64,000 nucleotides of DNA from Cryptomeria japonica (lineage: Eukaryota; Streptophyta; Pinopsida; Cupressales; Cupressaceae), in the NCBI RefSeq assembly GCF_030272615.1, contig NC_081407.1:376195018-376259017 (forward strand). Direction: 5' to 3'. How positions within the stretch are numbered: the first letter of the stretch is position 1; each line of letters begins with the position of its first letter. Under the pieces are notes generated by a model. It made no database searches, was not told where the DNA came from, and saw only the letters and a program-made list of their open reading frames with translations. This document shows, piece after piece, positions 24,228 through 36,780 of this stretch. The position numbers and the translations under genes are program-made.

Positions 24228-24474
24228 ACCTACAATGCCACCCACCTATTTGTAACGGTGTAAAAAAAAAAGAATTCTATGGTTTTCCTATAATTACTAA
24301 TGAAAAAATGAAATTAATAAATTGTAAAATGCAAAGTGGTAGATAGCAATCCTGAACGTTTTACAGCTCATTATCTTTATGAAACTGACAATAATGAATC
24401 CCATTTTTGCTTGGCTTGAGGATGAACCTACAATGCCACCCACCCAAAATAACGGTGTAAGAAAAAATAAATTC
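24228..24474 (+). repeat. Two copies of a ~48 bp motif, 198 bp apart
   Basis: 'acctacaatgccacccacc' followed by 'taacggtgtaa', an A-rich run and 'aattc' occurs at 24228-24277 and 24426-24474. Confidence 0.75.
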
Positions 24475-25437
24475 TTCACAAACAGTTACATAAAAATTTT
24501 AATAGACAAAAAAAATTTATTCGATTTTACAAATCAAATGAATAAAATAATTGCTTCGCATTCCGTACAGTTACAAATGCATAAACTGACGAGAGAAGAA
24601 GAGTCGTCATAAAATATTTACGAGGAAGCCACCACATCATGCAGTCAACATTCTTGATATTTACAACTGCAACATATGTAATTCCTTCAACCTTTCAAAT
24701 CCCGATCAACAAGCAATTGCAGTACAAATTTGCAAGGTACGCTTAAATCTCCACGAGATTTTATTTTGTTTTAAAAAAAATTCATACCAGAGTTGCATCC
24801 ACTTTAATTTTAAGGGTTTGAAGAAAATTTTGTCTATGCAATCATGGAGTCGAACAAAATTTGTTTGATCAAATATTCAAACAAATTAGGCATTTCTTTG
24901 CGCTTCTGCAGGAAGAGAAGATGAAACTTGTGTTCAGTGAAACTCATCGAGGTTATACTCTATATCAGGCTGAAGCACTTAACCCATTCGTGTAGTCACA
25001 AGGTCGAAAATTTGCTTTTAGATTATGTGCCAAGCCAGTGGCCCTCAAACGGTGTGAGTCGTCCTCACATCTTCTCTCAATTGTATTTTTATATTTATTC
25101 AGACTGGTTGTAGCATTACCTGGATTGATTTCTATGAAGATATCAATCAAAAGTAATTCATTGTTGAAGCTTCATTAAAATATTGTGCATGGGTATTGCT
25201 GATTTTGATGTCAATGTTGTTTCCCATTCTGATATTGTATGGGCAACCATTTTGGCCTGTTGTGATTGAATACATATGCATGATTCCTTGAATATTTGGA
25301 AAGTCTCAAATATTGATTACATCGACCATAAAGTTTTGAAAACGTTTTGATACTATATTTGGCATTTTTCCATGGCCTCATATATTTTGATTTTGTATCT
25401 ACGTGCTTCTAAATTCGAATTTTTTTTTACTCCAATC
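24475..25437. other. Spacer left of the gypsy element
   Basis: Nothing firm. After 'cttctgcag' at 24911, the plus frame 24912-24992 reads 'MKLVFSETHRGYTLYQAEAL' and stops at 24993. That could be an exon fragment, but no partner exon or family was found. Confidence 0.25.
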
Positions 25438-26429
25438 TGATTGGGAAGAAAAAAAGGTTTGCCAAATCCCTAACTGATCCACTCAGCCTTGGCCAATGAA
25501 TAGGAATGGTCAAAGACCAAATTCCTCTGCACTTTAGGCTCCACTCAATTTAGGTGGGTATACCCTAATCTCCAAAGCATAAAGAGATTTCTTTATAGTG
25601 AATTTAAATTATTGAACGTAGTTGTTTATAGGATTGGCAAACAATTTCCTACAACTATGCTTTATTAATATGATTTTAACTTGTTTTAATTGGATTATAT
25701 GAGTATAATTGAATATGAATAAAAGTTATAACATAATGTTGCTGGAACTAAGAGTAATTATGAAAGAACATGGTAAGTAAAAACTAGTAATATATCTCTC
25801 CAGTGAGGACTTCGTGCACACTTAATCTATTCACAAGAAACCAGAAAAAAACTAGTGCCTTATCTAACAATTTACATGTCACTTAATGGACCAGTATTTG
25901 TAATCTTTGGAGACAGTGTGAAGAAACAAACTATCATTGCAATATCCTCAATGTATGCTACAAGAACAACAAAAGCAATTCTTCTATCTCTATACCAATA
26001 GATGATAAAATATGGCAACAAATCTTCTTCAGATTTATCCAAAAGATTTTAAATCATTGGCATCATATGATATGAAACGATCTGAAGATGAAAGCAACGA
26101 ACCTTGTATATTAATTTTTAGGAACAATTGGTGTACAAAAACTGTAGACTTACAGATACTTGATGATTACACTTGTTTGCAAAAAATGGATTTTCATTTC
26201 TACAGACTTATCTCACATAACACTATAGGTTCCAACAAATAATCTAAAAAGATAATCTTCTTACATTTTTTTTTTAGAATATTAAATGACTCTCTATATA
26301 CATGATTCAAACGATACGAATTAAATGACACACCCTTTCATTTGTACAAACAAAGACTAACAAAATTCCTAACTATCCCTCTTAACTAGTATTACTAAAA
26401 TACACAACAATAACATAGACTAACGCTTT

Positions 26430-27280
26430 CCATCCAGTCGCTGACCACATTTCTGGATATGTTGAAGATATCTTTCCTACTTATATGTAGTAGCGTTGAA
26501 GATAATATCTCTGACCGCTATCTCTATTGTAACAACACCTTCCACCTATTCCCCTGTTTCATTCATGTTCAATGCATCTGCATGAGCAATGCTAAGGGTT
26601 GAACTGAGTAAAGATCTACCTTCAGTAATCCACTGGTGCTTTTCCTTCATGACCCCTGCATCATCCACTACACTTGGAAATCCATGATTGAGGATCCCTT
26701 TACACTCCTCATACTCAGTATTTAATTATGTTGTAAATCCTTGATGAGTGTCAATTAGCCTTTTGATTTTATTGGTCCTTTTGTCACTCAGTGTCTGATC
26801 CTACACTACCATGTTTAACCTATCAAGGATCCTCTGGTGTGATAATGTGTTATCCATGATTTTCTGGTAAATAGTCTAGAATTCCTCCAATACCTTCCAC
26901 AAAATTTCAAATGGTTTAGTCAATAAAACACATGTTGTGTCTATCCTTATGCTCTGCATTCTTTCCTTCAACTTTTTATTTTCCCTGTGCAACTCTTGAT
27001 ACTTCTTCCTTAGCTTGGATTCATCGTGTTGCAAAGCTTATTGGAAGTCAGGACAACCCTTTTTATGTTTCTCTAATGACCCAATGACATCAGGCTCCAA
27101 CCTGTTTGTTTTTAGATCCATCGGCTTATGCTCCCCCGATGAGGTCTCCTGCCCAATGACCGCTTTAGATTCCTCATCAGGTATCGGCGTAGCAGAAAAT
27201 GTCTTCTTCCGAAGGGTCAATATCATCCCGATGACTTTACCTTGTCGCTCTTTTAGTCACTTACTTCAGTGTAGCCTATC
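26430..27280 (-). pseudogene. LTR-internal ORF, 3' LTR copy
   Basis: Minus-strand reading gives 'FSATPIPDEESKAVIGQETS' and 'EHKPMDLKTNRLEPDVIG', then a Lys/Glu-rich coiled coil ('KLRKKYQELHRENKKLKERM'), then 'GRSLLSSTLSIAHADALNMN' and 'ERYLQHIQKCGQ'. It is interrupted by stops mostly at former Gln codons. It is colinear with the copy in the other LTR. It has no match to gag or pol. A coiled-coil structural protein of unknown role is the most that can be said. Confidence 0.6.
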
Positions 27281-27399
27281 CTGATGAAACCTCATTTCCA
27301 TCCATCATGATATCTACCCTATCGGGTATCGAGGTAGCTTTTTCTTACTCTATCTGATATCCCGATGATTTCAAAACATCCACTCTACATTCTCCTTAG

Positions 27400-27760
27400 T
27401 CGGTGTAATTCATACCGATAACCTCTTCCTCTGTGTTAGGTTTTGTCTTTCTTATTGAGTATTGGTGTAACCCAAAACTCCTTTCACTGATGGTTTGAGT
27501 TATCCTGATGACTTAGCATTCCTACCTTTTGGTATTTCCTCATTGGAACAAGTCATGCTGATGACACTGCCTTTTCCACTTAGCCCATTGGGTATCAAAA
27601 TAGCATGAAATGACATTTTCCAACAACCCGATAATATTTCCACTGTCTACTTTATATTATCCTTCATCGTTGTTGGGTATGCTGATGAAACACTTCTTCT
27701 ATAATTTCTTTTGGTTCTCCTTCGAAATGATTGGTCTAAGTCATTCTAATAGGTTCTCTC
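27400..27760 (-). promoter_or_regulatory. Repeated near-palindromic motif in LTR U3
   Basis: Variants of 'tcggtgtaagtcatgccgat' recur about every 50-130 bp (near 27411, 27543, 27670, 27729), as in the other LTR. The U3 position suggests promoter or enhancer elements. Role inferred. Confidence 0.45.
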
Positions 27761-28283
27761 ATTATTTATACTAGTCAGTCTTATTGGGGTAACTTTTATC
27801 GATAGTTCAAATTTGATAATTATGCAAATTAAGCTCCTCTTCATATATCACTAGCACTTGTAACATTTTATGGAAACTCTGCATGTGCTAATAAATGTCA
27901 AAGACTATCACACAGGCCTAAAGAATGTCTTATAAGGATCCTAGTGTTGTCATGCTGAAATTTCCTCATGTAGTTCCTACTCAGTGCCAACCCTTAGCAT
28001 GCCCTAGTGGTGCTTGTCCAATTCTAAAAAATAGGTTACAGTAAGTTTTTTTTGTTATTGCTACATACCTCCTGTACATACAATCCAGTAATAAATGTTC
28101 TTGTAAGGAAAATGCACATATAAAACATCAAAGAACTAGCACATAATATTTTCTAGAAATATGTGCTAATAGTGGCTCTTTTTGGGGATGTATTTTCTTT
28201 TTAGGGACATAGCAAGATCTCAATTATCTCTGGAAAGCAAATGAAACAATAAATAGAAATAAACAACAAAGAAAAACTACACT

Positions 28284-29380
28284 ATTATAGTACAAGAAAT
28301 ATTCCTTGCTCCTCAAGAGAAAAAATGCTTGAGATACTTAGCATGTACTAGAAATTCCTGAATTTCACCCTCAGTGCTCTACAGGAAATATGAATTTTCT
28401 CCTCCTTTATCCATGATGATGTATGGTCCTACCCAAAGTGCTTCAAATTTTCCATGCTTTCCCTTGTCTTGATCCTTTGCATTCCATTTTATCACCCACT
28501 CTCCTTCCTCAAAGGTCCTAATAGAAGCTTTCTTATCATGCAATTATTTTACCATCTTTTGCTTTTGTATATTTTGTTCTTGAGCCTCTCTTCTGTACTC
28601 ATCTAATTGGACCAAATGTATTACCCTATCTTCCATGAAATCAACATCCTCTAGATATTCCTCTAAAACAAATTTATATACTAGGAGCAAGTTGTCCAAG
28701 GGTAATCGCACATCTTTACCACAAACAAGCTGATAAGGAGCAAACCCTGTGGATTTCCTGATTGTTACTCTATCCGCCCACGCTACCAAATTTAACTTTG
28801 AATCCCATGCCCTCTTGTTGTCACCTAACATCCTCTTAATGATTTTTAATAGGTTTTTATTACTAGATTCTTCTTGTTCATTTCCCCGGAGATGATAAGG
28901 TGATATATATGACAAAGTGATTCCATAACTTTCACATAAATCAACAAATTCTTTGGATCTAAAACACAACCCATTATCTACAACAATCTTGTGGGGAACC
29001 CCAAACCTTGTCAATATATTTTCCAAAAGAAACTTTGTTACCACATTACTTGTAGATTTCCTTGTAGAAATTGCCTCTACACACTTGGTAAAGTAATCAC
29101 TGGCTACCAAGATCCATTTGTGTCCTCCACTGGATTTGTTTGCAATTTTGCCTATGAAATCAACACCCCACTTCTGACAAGGTTCTTCAGTTTACATGGG
29201 TCTAAGTGGAAGACCTCCACCATATTTAAGCTTTCCTAAAAAATTTCTGGCAAGCCTCAGATTTTCTAATATAAGTATGATAGTCCTTAAAGATTTGTGG
29301 CCAATAGTAACCAGCATTGAGTATTTTATGGGCAGTAGTTTTTGCTGAAAAATCCCCCCCAGATACACTTTCATGTAATT
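28284..29380 (-). pseudogene. Gypsy integrase
   Basis: From 29110 the catalytic core reads 'VASDYFTKCVEAISTRKSTS' (first Asp), 'FGVPHKIVVDNGLCF' (second Asp) and 'GNEQEESSNKNLLKIIKRML' (Glu), so the D,D-35-E triad is preserved. A degenerate HHCC-type zinc region precedes it at about 29380-29150 with frameshifts. The C-terminus after a frameshift at 28544 reads 'GKHGKFEALWVGPYIIMD', the GPY/F module, and ends in TAA at about 28284. No chromodomain follows. In a live element this would join cDNA to the genome. The breaks make it inactive. Confidence 0.9.
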
Positions 29381-29699
29381 ATTTTAAAATAGATTGAGCT
29401 TGATAAACATCCAAACAAAATAAGAGGATACCATTCTGGTTTTCCCAATAAATCACCTTTAAGCAATATATATCTAGATGCCTGAAGATTAAGTGTTCTT
29501 TTTTTACTATCATTTAAATCTTCTAAACATTTCATATGTTTTAAATAATAGGTAATATTCTTATACCAAGGACACATCTCAATGCTTATTTGAGCTTCCT
29601 CTAAATCTATCTAATTTATCTGTGTTGCTTCCAAATTTGAATATGTCATTAGTTTAGCCAACCCTTGACCTCTTACCAATTTATTAATTTGGATATCAA

Positions 29700-29990
29700 T
29701 GTTAAACTCATTAATTTGATTGATCCATCTGCATCTTCTCCCAATAGTTTCAGTCTATGTGAAAATATCTTTGACTGTTGCATTAGGGACATATGCAATG
29801 ACATTAGCTCCCACTAAATATGGTCTAAAAGAGTTTACAACTTTTACTAGGGCATATGCTTGTTTCTCATTTATATAATAATTTAACTCAGAAGCTTGTA
29901 GTATCTTACTAAAAAATGCCACTGGTTGTTCATGACCTTCATCATTCTTTTGTAACATAACTGTAGCAATAGTAAGAAATGAAGCGAAAG
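29700..29990 (-). pseudogene. Gypsy RNase H segment
   Basis: The minus frame 29958-29755 reads 'GHEQPVAFFSKILQASELNY' followed by 'INEKQAYALVKVVNSFRPYL', the usual gypsy RNase H block (P[IV]A[FY].S..L...E.NY...E.E..A.V). It lies directly downstream of the RT as expected and is interrupted at both ends. Confidence 0.85.
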
Positions 29991-30101
29991 AAAATACTTG
30001 AAAAGGTTTAGAGACATCAGGGAACTTAAGTACAAGTGCTTCCTTGATGGCCCTTTTAATGTTTACAAAAGATTCAATTACTTCATTAGTCCATTTTATC
30101 T

Positions 30102-31010
30102 CTACACCCTTTTTAACATCTTTGCAATAGGTTTGACAATTTTAGAAAAAAATTGTACAAATCTTCTAACAAAATTAATTTGTCCAAAAAATGATTGACT
30201 AGCTTTGACTATTTTAGGGATCTGAATTTTGTCAATAGCTGCAATTATTTCAGGGTCAACCCTTACTTCGTCTTTAGATACAATATGACCTCGCAATTTA
30301 CCTTCAGTGACTCCAAAGTGACACTTTTTTGGATTTAAATAAATACCATATTCTAGTGCTTTGATGAAACTTTTCTCTAGGTCATTACAATGGTTTTCTT
30401 CTTTCGAGGAGTATGCAGTCAAATCATCCTGGTATACAACCAAAATGTAATCAATGAGACCTTCAAAAGCTACATCCATGGCCCTTTAAAAAGTAGCTCC
30501 AACATTTGTAAGTCTGAATGGCATCCTGACATACACATATGTGCCCCATGGTGTAATGAAGGCTATTTTGTATTTTTCTAATTCTTTAACCTTTACCTAG
30601 TTGTACCCAAAGAACCCATCCATCATAGAAAGTAATTCATTCCCTGTGACTTTCTGTAGCAAAGCTTCCATATTTGGCAAGGCATAATTATCCTTCAAGG
30701 ATGATATATTTAAATTTATAAAATCCACACACAATCTGATATCACCATTTTTCTTTCAAACATGCACCAGGTTTGACACCCATGTGGAATGCCTTATAGG
30801 CTTTATAATCCCTGCATTCCTCATCTTCATCAATTCTTCCTTCATTTTGGGAGCCAATGTGGGATTTATAGGCCATTTTCTTTTCCTAAATGGTTTTGCA
30901 TCTGGTTTCAGTGGGATTTCATGCTGGAACAAATCCTCTCTATATGCCTTGAGATCATCATATGACCAAGCAAAAACATGTCTATATTTTCTTAATAGAC
31001 TTACCAATGC
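30102..31010 (-). pseudogene. Gypsy reverse transcriptase
   Basis: From 31007: 'HVFAWSYDDLKAY', 'HEIPLKPDAKPFRKRKWPIN', 'EELMKMRNAGIIKPIRHSTW' (finger region). From 30479: 'ILVVYQDDLTAYS' with the catalytic DD pair, 'LEYGIYLNPKKCHFGV' and 'LRGHIVSKDEVRVDP' (thumb). Between them the frame has two stops at conserved Gln positions, FGYN-stop-VKV and ATF-stop-RAM. Each is explained by a single C-to-T change in CAG or CAA. It would synthesise element cDNA in cytoplasmic particles. Confidence 0.9.
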
Positions 31011-31759
31011 AGTCCTAATTTTTGATGTAAGCTTCTTCCAAATGTAAACCTATCTAGGATTGTTTTCACTTCCCAAGTTTATTTTTTCTAGTTCTTCACA
31101 ACTCCCAGTGTTGGGTTTGAAATTCGTCATGTCCTTATAGTCAAACATCCTTTCTAATTCAACCAACCCATTTGGAATCTTATTTGTTTTAAGCTATAAG
31201 ATATTTTTTCTAAACAAAGATTCCTTACCATTTTCCTCTTCCACATATGCATTCCAATCCATATGTTGGCCTTCATATTCATCCTCACACAATAGGAATT
31301 TCAGAAGATCCCTGTCATCATCAAATATCTGCCAATTTTTTATGTTATCTCATATTGCAGGTCTGGTTTTTATTTCAACTTGCGTGATGTCATCAAAAGG
31401 AATATCATTATGTTTAATTGCTAATTTATCCATAAAATCAGCCAAAATATTGTTAGATCTTTCAATCCATGTTATAGAAAATGCATCAAAAAATTCAATT
31501 GAATCCCACACCTCATTTTTGTAATTTTGAAGTCTTACATTTTTAGTGGAAAACTCTGAATCACCATAACTGTTAGTAATTTAATGTCATATTTACTTGC
31601 CATCCTAAGGCCTAACAGGAGTGCTTCATATTCAACGACATTGTTTGTACATTCAAAAGCTAACAAGAAAGAATATTTGAATGATCTTCAACTAGGAGAA
31701 ATAAAAACTACACTAGCTCCATTTCCTTCCTTACTGCAAGCACCATCAAAATACATTTT

Positions 31760-32812
31760 CTAAATCTTATCCTCTTGCAATTCAATAGTATTTTCAAACC
31801 TATTAGTTTTATATTGAATGGGTTTAGAAATATTTACCTGGAAGTTATCTACATTAGTTTGGAGAAAACAAGTTGTCTCGTTCAGATCAACTTCCTCTAT
31901 CAGGTAGAATGACCTCGATTCTCTATGAATCCTCACATTTGCCCCTTTTACTATGATAGTTGCATATGAAAGATCCAGTTGGACATGTCCACCCACCAAA
32001 TTTGACCATTGCCTTGATAATAACATCCCATAATTTGGTGGAACTTGCACAACAATGATATCTATTTTATATGACGTATCAGGGCATGCTGGCAATCGAA
32101 ACTCAACATCCTTGATAATTCCAACAACTAGGGCTAATATGTTATCCATAGCATAGCATTTCCCATAGGGAGAGTCCACACGCATCCCAAGTTCTTTCAT
32201 GACATCTTCTAGCATTATTTTCATGGTGGCACCTGAATTTGTCATACAATTCTTAACCATTTTATTGTTAATCATCAAATTCAAATAAAAAGGATCAACT
32301 TGGGTAAGATTCTTAGTGATAGAAGTTCCCAAATAGACAACAAGTGGATCTTCAACTTTTGGCTTATGATCCTCTTTATTTACTTCACCAACGTTAGACA
32401 AAATCTTGATTGTTTCATATTTGTAATCAGGAAATTTCATTACTTCAAGCAAGGGCACATATATTTTCACTTGTGATAAAGCTTGAAACATAAATGATCC
32501 ACAATTTGAGAGTGGCTTACTAATTTGTTTCTTTTCAACTAGCTTTGTTAATTTAAGAGATTCTGTTTGTTTTTCCTTTTCTATTGCAACTTCCTTTTCC
32601 TTGTTAGCAATTATGTCTTTGTTTCCACTAGCTTTAGGAAACTTTGCAAATATCCTAGATGGCTTACCTTGTTCTAGGTTCACTATTTTGTTTCTTAACT
32701 GATAATTGCTTTTCACGTGAGCTACTGCTGCCACAATATAGGCTTTATTTTCTTCATCTGTTATGTTCCTCAAGGAATGCACTGGCTCTTCATTATGGAA
32801 TAATCTCCTCAA
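31760..32812 (-). pseudogene. Gypsy protease region with lost catalytic Asp
   Basis: A 350-codon open frame. The first half is a Lys-rich linker. From about residue 175 comes a retropepsin-like domain: 'NKMVKNCMTNSGATMKIMLE', then 'VMKELGMRVDSPYGKCYAMD', a flap region and 'PPNYGMLLSRQWSNLVGGHV' (the G-[ML]L-x-R motif of the second half). The active-site triplet is NSG instead of DSG, a GAT-to-AAT type change that abolishes aspartic protease activity. Length and order between gag and RT fit. It is the longest intact frame in the element. Confidence 0.85.
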
Positions 32813-32889
32813 GGATAGGATGTCCGCCTCATCATCAGTAAAAACTTGTTATACACGATGTTGCTGGTTCTCTTTTCTCCATTGTACAT

Positions 32890-34138
32890 CTGATCATTTC
32901 CCATCATCAGATGAATCTTTATCCCTACCCCAAAATTGATCTGATGAAAGTACATTTACTGTGGGCTCATATTGATTCTCATGGTCCTTCTCTTCTGAAA
33001 AACCCTGAGCAATCATACATTGTTTGGCAACATGGGATAAATTGCAGACTTCACACCATGGATATTCTTCCACAAAATTGTTTACCTTCTTCAATGGATC
33101 AGGAGTTTCTTTCCTTAGATTTGCATTCACTGGTTTACCATCTTTTTAGTTTGTATTATATGGCATGTCATGCAATCTTGGCCTATTGTAACTTATATAG
33201 GCTTGTTAATTCTATATGGGGGCGGTTTCTCATTGTTTTTTTGCTTACCCTTCATCTCCTTTAGCATGTCCATGATTTGACCAAACTCATCCTTTTTAGT
33301 TGCTCTAGGATTATATAATTTTGGATCATCTCTCTTGCAAATTCTTGTAGAAGCCTTTATGTTATTTTCAATAGTAGTAGTTGTTTTAAAAGCTAGCTGC
33401 AAGGTAGTAAGTTTATGACAGAAGATCTCATAATGAGTCTTGTTGTCAAAAGAACTTAAATAAAAATCAATAAAAAATAAATCAACAAGCCTAATATCTC
33501 TTGGTATCCTATTAAGTACTTTATTAAACCTATTATTAAATTCATAGACTGATTCATTCTGATTTTTCTTTATGCTAGTCAACTCATGAGATGCAAATGA
33601 AGTATCATTATGTTCTCCAAATTCCTCCAAGAATATTATCACAAATTCCAGCCAACTACCAATGCATCTGTCAAGAAGATTCCTATACCATTCTCCTGCA
33701 TCCTCTATTAGAGATTGAACAAATAGTTTCATAAAAACATCTTCATGAGGGATTTCAAACTCTTCATTGGTATTTTTTACACTTATTACATGTTTCTCTA
33801 CTTACTTCACCTCTTCCCTTCTCTTCTTCAACCCTGTTTGACTTAGGGATTTGAATGACATCTCTTTCTAATCCAAGTTTCTACAATACCCAATTTGGTT
33901 GTCTCTTAAGAGCCTTTGCTATTTTAGATTCATCTCCATTTAAGTCAACCATTCTAAGAATAATTTCATCCAACTGCTTGTCCTCCTATTCCTCAGTAGT
34001 CATGGTTTCATCATGACCACCTTTATTATCTTTTGTACTTGAGTTATAAAAAGGATTTTCCTCCAGATTTTCAAATTTATCACCCGATGAAGAACCATCC
34101 TCTCTATGAGGAAACTTATTATAACTCCCAAATGCCAT
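32890..34138 (-). pseudogene. Gypsy gag with zinc knuckle
   Basis: The likely start Met is at 34138 ('MAFGSYNKFPHREDGSSSG'), but stops follow at about 33990 and again before 33732. The frame 33732-33193 is a retrotransposon gag capsid domain: 'MKLFVQSLIEDAGEWYRNLL', 'SWLEFVIIFLEEFGEHND', 'ESVYEFNNRFNKVLNRIP'. The frame 33130-32894 has the knuckle 'CEVCNLSHVAKQC', spacing CX2CX3HX4C, one residue short of the canonical form. It would form the particle shell and bind RNA. At least two frameshifts separate the pieces. Confidence 0.88.
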
Positions 34139-34414
34139 ATTTTATACTGATTTCTTTTCTTTGTTTCTTTTCTTTGGAATCAACTGAACAAGATTATATT
34201 GTCCCTTGTGCAAAGACCCTCTCCCCCACATAAATCTTATTGAAAAATTCCTAGGGGTTTCTCTTATTTTCTCAAAATACCAACTATTACTCATATATTA
34301 AATGTAGAGTCTCCACCTCCTAAGAGGAACAATACTTTTATTAATCATCTGGGCTCCTTCCTCCAGCAGAGTCTAAAACAAAACCACCAAAAATTCTAAA
34401 TACTTCTTATTACA

Positions 34415-34457
34415 ACTCCCCAGTAGAGTCGCTCATCTGTTGCTTACAAAAACCACA
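34415..34457 (-). promoter_or_regulatory. Gypsy primer-site region
   Basis: Reverse complement reads 'gagcgactctactggggag' about 20 bases inside the 5' LTR, resembling the TGGCGACTCYRCTGGGGA block found after the LTR in several plant gypsy lineages. The exact primer tRNA is not assigned. Confidence 0.55.
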
Positions 34458-35438
34458 GATTGGGAATCAAAAAGGGTTTGCCAAATCCCTAACCAATCCA
34501 CTCACCCTTAGCCAACAAATAGGAATGGTCAAAGACTAAATTCCTCTACACTTTAGGCTCCACTAAACCTAGGTGGGTATACCCTAATCTCCAAAGCATA
34601 AAGAGATTTCTTTATAGTGAATTTAAATTATTGAATGTAGCTTTTTACGGGACTGGCAAACAATTTCCTGCAACTATGCTTTTAACTTTCTTTAATTTGA
34701 TGGTCTGAGTATAATTGAATATGAATAAAAGTTATAACAGAAAGTTGTTGGAACTAAGAGTAATTATGAAAGAACATTGCAAGTAAAAACTAGTAATTTA
34801 TTTCTCTAGTGAGGACTTTGTGCACACTTAATCTATTCACAAGAAACCAGAAAAAAACCAGTGCCTTATTTGACACTTTACATGTCACTTAATGGACTAG
34901 TATTTGTAATCTTTGGAGACAGTGTGAAGAAAAAAACTATCACTGCAATATCTTCAATGTATGCTATGAATAACAAAAAAAATTATACTATCTCTATACC
35001 GATAGATGATAAAACATTGCAACAAATATTCTTGAGATTTGTCCAAAAGATTTTAAATCATTGGCATCATATGACATGAAACGATCTGAAGATGAAAGCA
35101 ACGAACCTTGTATATTAATTTCTGGGAACAATTGGTGTACAAAAACTACAGACTCATAGATACTTCATGATTACACTTGTTTGCACAAAATGGATTTTTA
35201 TTTCTACAGACTTATCTCACATAACACTATAGGTTCCAACAGACAATCTGAAAAGATAATCTTCTTACATTTTTTTCTTTTTCTAGAATATAAAATAACT
35301 CTCTATATATACATGACTCAAACAATATGAATGAAAGGACACACCCTTTCGTTTGTAGAAACAAAGACTAACAAAAATCCTAAATTCCTGACTATCCCTC
35401 TTAACTCCTATAATTAAAACACACAACAGTAACATAGA

Positions 35439-36250
35439 CTAACTCTTTCCATCCATCCGCTGACCACATTTTTGGATATGTTGAAGATATCTTTTCTCTT
35501 TATATGTAGTAGCGTTGAAGATAATATCTCTAACCACTATCTCTGCTGTAACAAAACCTTCAACTTGTTTCCCTATTTCATTGATGTCCAATGCATCAGC
35601 ATGAGCAATGCTAAGGGCTGAACTGAGTAGAGATCTACATTTGGTAGTCCACTGGTGCTTATCCTTCATGACCCCTGCATCATCCACTACACTTGGAAAT
35701 CCATGATTGATGATACCTTTACACTCCTCATACTCGGTATTTAATTATGTTGTGAATCCTTGATGAGTGTCATTCAGCCTTTTGATTTTATTGATCCTTT
35801 TGTCACTCAGTGCCTGATCTTGCAGTAGCATGTTTAAGCTATCAAGGATCCTTTGCTGTGATAATGTGTTATCCATGGTTTTTTGGTAAACAATCTAGAA
35901 TTGCTCCAATACCTTCTATACATTTTCAAATCATTTAGTCAATAAAACACATGTTGTGTTTGTCCTTATGCTTTGCATTGTTTCCTTCAACTTTTTATTT
36001 TCCTGTGCAACTTTTCCAACTTCTTCCTTAGCTTGGATTCATCATGTTGCAAAGCTTATCAGGTGTCAGGACAACCCTTCCTGTGTTTCTCCGATGACCT
36101 GATGACATCAGGCTCCAGCTTATTTGTTTTCAGATCCATCGGCTTATGCTCCCCCAATGAGGTCTCCTTCCTGATAACCACTTCAGGTTCCTCATCAAGT
36201 ATCAGCGTAGTGGAAAATAACTTCCTCCAAAGGGCTGATGTCATCCCGAT
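35439..36250 (-). pseudogene. LTR-internal ORF, 5' LTR copy
   Basis: Frames 36244-36059 ('SLGEHKPMDLKTNKLEPDVI') and 35687-35439 ('MDDAGVMKDKHQWTTKCRSL', 'SSALSIAHADALDINEIGKQ', 'YLQHIQKCGQRMDGK') flank a coiled-coil stretch broken by frameshifts. The 83-residue C-terminal frame is better kept than in the other LTR. Protein conservation between both LTRs in the sense direction suggests it was once translated. Antisense ORFs here (for example 35973-36302, plus strand) are shadows. Confidence 0.6.
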
Positions 36251-36399
36251 GAATTTACCTTGTCACTCTTTTAGTCACTTACTTCGATGCAGGCTATCCT
36301 GATGAAACCTCATTTCCATCCATCATGATATCTACCCTATCGGGTATCGGGGTAGATTTTTCTTATGTTTCCCGATATCTCAATGATTTCAAAACATCT

Positions 36400-36780
36400 G
36401 CTCCATATTTTCCTTAGTTGGTGTAAGTCATGCCAATAACTTCTTCCTCTATATTCAATTTTGTCTTTCTTATCAGGTATAGGCATAACCCAAAACTCAT
36501 TTCACCGATGGTTTGAGTTATGCTGATGACTTAGCATTTCTACCTTTTGGTATTTCCTCAGCGGAATAAGTCATGTCGACGACACCACCTTTGTCACTTA
36601 GCCCATTAGGTATTGGAATAGCACGAGATGACATTTTTTGACAACCCAATGATATTTCCACCATCTACTTTACATTATCCTTCATCAGTGTAGGTTATGC
36701 CAATAAAACACTTCTTCTAGACTTCCATTTGGTTCTCCTTCAGAATGATCGGTCTAAGTCATGCCGATAGATTCTCTCAT
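36400..36780 (-). promoter_or_regulatory. Repeated near-palindromic motif in LTR U3, 5' LTR
   Basis: 'ttggtgtaagtcatgccaat' (about 36417), 'gcggaataagtcatgtcgac' (about 36560), 'cagtgtaggttatgccaat' (about 36687) and 'gatcggtctaagtcatgccg' (about 36748) are variants of one motif, read here on the plus strand. Confidence 0.45.

Larger units (their letters stand above)
25438..28171 (-). repeat. 3' LTR of the gypsy element
   Basis: Matches 34458-37182 along its length. Its high-coordinate end 'gtgctaata' has lost the canonical CA. It contains a decayed copy of the LTR-internal ORF (about 27280-26430) and of the U3 motif cluster (about 27400-27760). Confidence 0.9.

Noticed and set aside
27015-27284. 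Plus-strand ORF inside the gypsy LTR (also at 35973-36302)
   Set aside because: Antisense shadow of the minus-strand LTR ORF, which shows the coiled-coil and conserved peptides.
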